Assembly (NCBI GenBank): GCA_965370435.1
Contig: CBDUUP010000154.1
Coordinates: forward strand, 1-9,615
Direction of reading: 5' to 3'
Source of the DNA: CBDUUP01 sp965370435
Lineage (GTDB): Bacteria; Chloroflexota; Anaerolineae; Anaerolineales; UBA11579
DNA length: 9,615 bases
Part shown: in pieces, positions 6,778 through 9,615 of the stretch
How the letters are laid out: each line of letters opens with the position of its first letter
How positions within the stretch are numbered: the stretch's first letter is position 1
The notes under the pieces: model-generated
Databases searched by the model: none
What the model saw: only the letters and a program-made list of their open reading frames with translations
What the model was told of the DNA's origin: nothing
Position numbers and translations under genes: made by a program

Positions 6778-6806
6778 ATTGTAACCCGCAGATGGATTTG
6801 AGGCAA
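6778..6806 (-). promoter_or_regulatory. Kinase promoter, leaderless transcript predicted
   Basis: On the minus strand, TTGCCT (6806-6801) is a -35 box, followed by a 17-nt spacer and TACAAT (6783-6778) as -10 box. Six bases (ATTCCT) separate the -10 box from the ATG at 6771, so transcription should begin at or next to the start codon. This agrees with the absence of a ribosome binding site. A second TACAAT lies at 6872-6867, but has no matching -35. Confidence 0.6.
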
Positions 6807-6823
6807 CCTGTTTGGGGGGAGGA

Positions 6824-6868
6824 GTCTGAGTGGTCGAACTGGTCTGAGTGGTCTCAGTGGTCGAGTAT
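6824..6868. repeat. 9-bp tandem repeat upstream of the kinase promoter
   Basis: Five 9-bp units start at 6824, 6833, 6842, 6851 and 6860 (plus sense): GTCTGAGTG, GTCGAACTG, GTCTGAGTG, GTCTCAGTG, GTCGAGTAT. AGTGGTC recurs at 6829, 6847 and 6856. The array lies 18 bp upstream of the -35 box. In the kinase frame it would read as a Thr/Ser/Gln-rich stretch, but that part is upstream of the preferred start. Possible activator or repressor sites, or remains of a coding linker. Confidence 0.6.
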
Positions 6869-6903
6869 TGTAAGGGTTTATTTGGTCTTTGATCTGAATG
6901 GAT

Positions 6904-6943
6904 AAAAAAACTCCCGCGCGGTTTCTTGGCCGCGCAGGAGTTT
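6904..6943 (-). terminator. Rho-independent terminator of the lipoprotein operon
   Basis: Read on the minus strand: AAACTCC, one mismatch, then GCGC plus GG pairing across an 8-nt loop (plus-strand arms 6908-6921 and 6930-6943), followed by seven T (6910-6904). A textbook intrinsic terminator, 28 nt beyond the stop of the DUF6174/propeller lipoprotein gene. It isolates the kinase gene from the operon upstream and argues against the far upstream kinase start. Confidence 0.92.
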
Positions 6944-6970
6944 GGTTGGGGAGCTAGTGAGGAGGCTGTA

Positions 6971-8860
6971 TCAATCTCCGGCTTGATCCAGCCATCCGGC
7001 GAAGGTGGGAATATTCTCATCTGTGCCTATGGCGACCGGGATGATCTCCTCGAAGTCAATGATCCAGACGTTGAGGTTGCCGCCTCCCATGAAGGCCAGG
7101 TATTCTCCACCGGGCGAGACGCTTATAGTGCGTTGTCCGCTTCCGGCGATGAGCAAGGTGTTGGTCCCGCTATCCAATTCATAGACGTAAATGCCGTCGG
7201 TCTCTTCATCCACGCCATCCAGAGTGTAGTACAGATTCCGGCCGTTGGCTCCCCATACCGGGGCGAAAGCTTGACCGGCGGTATTTTCGGAGATGGGGGT
7301 GAGTTCGGAGCCGTCGGGCCGCACCAGATATAGTCGGCTGGGGAAGTCCAGTTCTTCGACTGCGTCTTCGTCCAGACTCACCGCAAGCCACTCCCCATCC
7401 GGCGACCAGGCGGGGGTATGCGCGCCGCCGGAGATCATGTCGCTCATGTCGCCCTCATTTCCTGTGGCGATGCTGCGGTTCAGGATCTGGGTGGCGGTTC
7501 CAGTCTCCGGGTCAATGATGACCAGCCCGGGATTCGTGTTGCAGGGGTGGGCGTAGCCGATGCCGGTGATGGCGATGCGGCCAGACCCATTATCAACGCC
7601 CAAGCCGGTATCACAGCCGTAGCTGTCGACGCCCTCCGGGGTAGGCAGTTCATGCCAATATTTCTCATCCAGGGAGGCCCAGCCCAAAGATCTGCTCTGG
7701 TCGCCTTCGATGCGGGTGAAGATAATGCGGCCATCTGCCATCCAGACCCGGGGCATGTAGCTGCCCTCCTCGCTGGGAGGAGCTAGCATCAATTCCGCCT
7801 CGCCGGTTTCCAGGTTGAAGAGACGCACACCGCTGCCGTCCGCATAGACCATGAAATCGTTGTCCGGGCTGACCAGAAGCCCATAGAGTTGGTCGGCCAC
7901 GTCCAGAGAGGCGGGTTGGGACATGTAGGTCCGCATACTGGTGCCGAAAGCCTGGTTGTTTTGGAAATAGAGCATGGTCAGGCCTTCGCCCAACGGCTGG
8001 GAAAGCAAGTCCATCATTTCATTGGCCAGTTCCCAAGCTTCCGCGAGAGTATCGGCATCCGCTTCTCCCTCTCCGCTGCCTACAATGATGAGCTTCTGCC
8101 AACCCAGATCCACCTCCAGGGTGGCGTCCAAAGACCCAAAAAGAGTTCTCAGCGTGTCTAATCTTTCTAGCAAGCGGGCCGGGGGTATGTTTTGCAGCAT
8201 GGTGCGGTTGCAATTGTTGGAAGAGATGGCGTCTCCGTTCTCGAAGATGCGCAGGGTGTCGCACCAGACTTCCGGTCCACCGCTCTGGGTCATGGTCATG
8301 ACCGGATCATCGGTGATTCCGAAGATGTCTTCAAAGAGGGATTCAACTCGAACGGCTAATTGATAAGTGTATTCCCGGTTGAGTACCAGGTTCCCCTTTT
8401 CGTTATAGGTTGCCATGGCCTGCGCATTCACAATCGCCGGATAGCCCAATTGGGGATCAAACACAACGTCAATGTTCAAGGGAACCTCACCGGCGCCTAA
8501 AGCATCTTGACGAACCCGGGCTAACAGGGCATCTACAGTGTAGGCTTCAGCCTCTTCCAGGGGAATCGCTACCGGCTCTCCCCAATCCCCCGCAGTGGCT
8601 CGAAGCAATCGCTGGGCAACAGAGACTTCTCCATCAACCACAACGACACGAATCCGCTGGGAGTCATCCGAGCGGATTTCTTCAATGTCAACAAAATAGC
8701 TGTCTAAATTGTTGTCTTCCCAGGTACGGATGGCGTTATCAATTGTTGAAATGGCCGGCACTTTGGCGGTAGATACTGGCGGCGTGTTGATGGTTTCTCC
8801 ACAAGCGCTCACCAGCAAGATAAATAACAAGGTAAAGGAAAATTGGCGTAAATTTTTCAC
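6971..8860 (-). CDS. Lipoprotein with DUF6174-like N-terminal region and C-terminal PD40/TolB-like propeller
   Basis: A 629-residue predicted lipoprotein. Residues 1-20 are a short basic start (MKNLRQ), a hydrophobic core and the lipobox LVSAC with Cys20. Residues about 40-170 resemble DUF6174: TWEDNNLDSYFVDIEE, VVVVDGEVS, then YTVDALLARVRQDA and a DPQLGYPAIV region, matching the family's pattern. A middle domain (about 185-295) is unrecognised, with Cys200 and Cys217. The C-terminal part (about 320-620) is a propeller, with HTPAWSPDGEWLAVS, APVWGANGRNLYYT and ISVSPGGEYLAF as blade motifs like those of the kinase. The role is unknown; binding a ligand or polymer outside the membrane is plausible. 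The start is GTG at 8860, chosen because it gives the signal peptide; the codon overlaps the stop of the upstream gene (GTGA, 8857-8860). A GGAGG lies 13 nt upstream, rather far. Followed by a strong terminator. Confidence 0.92.
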   Translation of the reverse strand: MKNLRQFSFTLLFILLVSACGETINTPPVSTAKVPAISTIDNAIRTWEDNNLDSYFVDIEEIRSDDSQRIRVVVVDGEVSVAQRLLRATAGDWGEPVAIPLEEAEAYTVDALLARVRQDALGAGEVPLNIDVVFDPQLGYPAIVNAQAMATYNEKGNLVLNREYTYQLAVRVESLFEDIFGITDDPVMTMTQSGGPEVWCDTLRIFENGDAISSNNCNRTMLQNIPPARLLERLDTLRTLFGSLDATLEVDLGWQKLIIVGSGEGEADADTLAEAWELANEMMDLLSQPLGEGLTMLYFQNNQAFGTSMRTYMSQPASLDVADQLYGLLVSPDNDFMVYADGSGVRLFNLETGEAELMLAPPSEEGSYMPRVWMADGRIIFTRIEGDQSRSLGWASLDEKYWHELPTPEGVDSYGCDTGLGVDNGSGRIAITGIGYAHPCNTNPGLVIIDPETGTATQILNRSIATGNEGDMSDMISGGAHTPAWSPDGEWLAVSLDEDAVEELDFPSRLYLVRPDGSELTPISENTAGQAFAPVWGANGRNLYYTLDGVDEETDGIYVYELDSGTNTLLIAGSGQRTISVSPGGEYLAFMGGGNLNVWIIDFEEIIPVAIGTDENIPTFAGWLDQAGD

Positions 8861-9615
8861 GGGCTTATCTGAACCTCCAAACTTGAAAGATGAACCGTAC
8901 CGGGGATGCGGTCGCCTTGTTCGCGCACCGACAGCCGCACCCAGGTAAGGGATGTAACCGAATATGGCACTTCAACAGCAAATAGGCTGTAATTTTCACC
9001 GGGAACCGGGACCACTGAAGCCAACCGGGAGCCTACAACCCGTCCTTGGGCGGTGGTCAATTCGACCAGCAGAGGTTTATCGCTGGACGAGCGGAAGATC
9101 CCTGAAACGGTCAAATTGCCCCCCTGGATCAGCAGCCGGGGCAGCGGTTCCTGGATGATGATCTTCTCCAGAGAATCGCCCGAGGGGGTGAGTTCGGTTT
9201 CGCCTTCTGAGAGCAGGATTAGGCCAACGGAGGCCACCGCCTGGAGGCGGCTGTATTGATCCCGGGTGATGATCTGCAGACGAGCCGTTTCGGCCACGCC
9301 GGGGATTTCGAAGTCTAATTCGACGATCAGGTTCACCCGAGCGCCCGGGTTTCCGCTCAATGTCAGAAGATTGCGCACCAGCAAGCGTTCATCCTCTCCG
9401 ATCAGTTCAATGGTCACATTGCCATTAGCGCCGGGGATGAGGTAGGTTATCAATCGGAGGGGGGAAATCACCTTGGAAAGCTGGCCGGGATTGAATATTT
9501 GTATCTTGCCGAAAGGGATGTTGGGCAGGGGCGTTGGGGTGAGGGTGATGGTGGGGGTGGGATAGAACGCCGTCTGGGTGAGGGGCAGGTCGGGCGGCGT
9601 AGTGGTGGGTGTGAG
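8857..9615 (-). CDS. Surface protein with Thr/Pro linker and two Ig-like (possibly Gmad2-type) domains, N-terminus beyond window
   Basis: The frame is open from the TGA at 8857-8859 to the right edge, so 252 codons are visible and the true start lies outside. A GTG at 9471 is only an internal codon: upstream of it the frame reads a Thr/Pro-rich stretch (PTPTITLTPTPLP) and then IPFGKIQIFNPGQLSKVISPLRLITYLIPG. That segment and IIQEPLPRLLIQGGNLTVSGIF, followed by LVELTTAQGRVVGSRLA, look like two tandem beta-sandwich domains of about 95 residues. The pattern (P-G-x-V-x-S-P-L, then VELTTxxG) recalls the Gmad2 Ig-like domain, but this is a weak call by eye. A signal peptide and lipobox are expected beyond the edge, as in the neighbours. 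Its TGA overlaps the GTG of the DUF6174/propeller gene, so the two are cotranscribed and probably coupled. Function unknown. Confidence 0.82.
   Translation of the reverse strand, partial: LTPTTTPPDLPLTQTAFYPTPTITLTPTPLPNIPFGKIQIFNPGQLSKVISPLRLITYLIPGANGNVTIELIGEDERLLVRNLLTLSGNPGARVNLIVELDFEIPGVAETARLQIITRDQYSRLQAVASVGLILLSEGETELTPSGDSLEKIIIQEPLPRLLIQGGNLTVSGIFRSSSDKPLLVELTTAQGRVVGSRLASVVPVPGENYSLFAVEVPYSVTSLTWVRLSVREQGDRIPGTVHLSSLEVQISP
9538..9561 (-). repeat. Linker repeat DNA near the right edge
   Basis: A 24-nt G-rich stretch that differs from 5656-5679 at only one base (A to G at position 17 of the repeat) and encodes the same style of Thr/Leu/Pro linker in the cut-off surface protein. 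Confidence 0.6.

Noticed and set aside
6772..7020. Upstream part of the kinase frame (ATG at 7020, 83 extra codons)
   Set aside because: It begins inside the neighbouring lipoprotein gene and runs through that gene's terminator. A promoter 7 nt before the ATG at 6771 and the kinase-domain start fit better.
9471..9473. GTG at 9471 as start of the right-edge gene
   Set aside because: The frame is open upstream and encodes the Thr/Pro linker and a beta-strand segment that belong to the same protein.

Overview
This window comes from a bacterial chromosome that most resembles a Chloroflexota (Anaerolineae-type) genome. That assignment is an inference from gene content, not from a marker gene. The clues are a Hanks-type protein kinase fused to an outward-facing TolB/PD40-like propeller, lipoproteins with long Thr/Pro linkers, an NBR1-type Ig-like domain on a lipoprotein, and a DUF951 gene. 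Base composition is fairly GC-rich, and coding density is high. I see no rRNA, tRNA, CRISPR array, insertion sequence or phage gene.

Layout from left to right. (1) 1-2093, minus strand: a three-gene operon transcribed leftward, DUF951 protein -> NBR1-domain lipoprotein -> rsmI. The last two overlap by 4 nt, and rsmI is cut by the left edge. (2) 2094-2460: a 367-nt divergent intergenic region with several inverted and direct repeats and an extended -10 promoter for the rightward genes. (3) 2461-4652, plus strand: a tight operon of a site-2-protease-family membrane metalloprotease, an HD-domain phosphohydrolase (4-nt overlap) and a prephenate-dehydrogenase-like oxidoreductase (9-nt gap), ended by a hairpin terminator at 4693-4730. 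(4) 4750-6771, minus strand: a transmembrane Ser/Thr kinase with an extracytoplasmic beta-propeller. It appears to be transcribed from its own promoter as a leaderless mRNA. (5) 6904-6943: a textbook terminator for the next leftward operon. (6) 6971-9615, minus strand: two surface proteins with a 4-nt overlap. One is a lipoprotein with a DUF6174-like region and a propeller. The other is a Thr/Pro-linker protein whose N-terminus lies beyond the right edge.

How the genes may work together: the left operon joins ribosome maturation (RsmI methylates C1402 of 16S rRNA) with a surface lipoprotein of unknown role. The plus-strand operon joins intramembrane proteolysis, nucleotide or phosphoester hydrolysis and an NAD(P)-dependent dehydrogenase with an altered active site; no shared pathway is obvious. 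The right part is a block of envelope proteins next to a sensor kinase. A joint role in sensing or binding something outside the membrane is plausible, but is inferred only from proximity and domain similarity.

The most notable points are the TyrA-like enzyme that lacks the family's HPMAG motif, the leaderless-type kinase promoter preceded by a 9-bp tandem repeat, the structured divergent intergenic region, and near-identical G-rich repeat DNA encoding Thr/Pro linkers in separate genes. I found no clear new multi-gene defence or mobile system.
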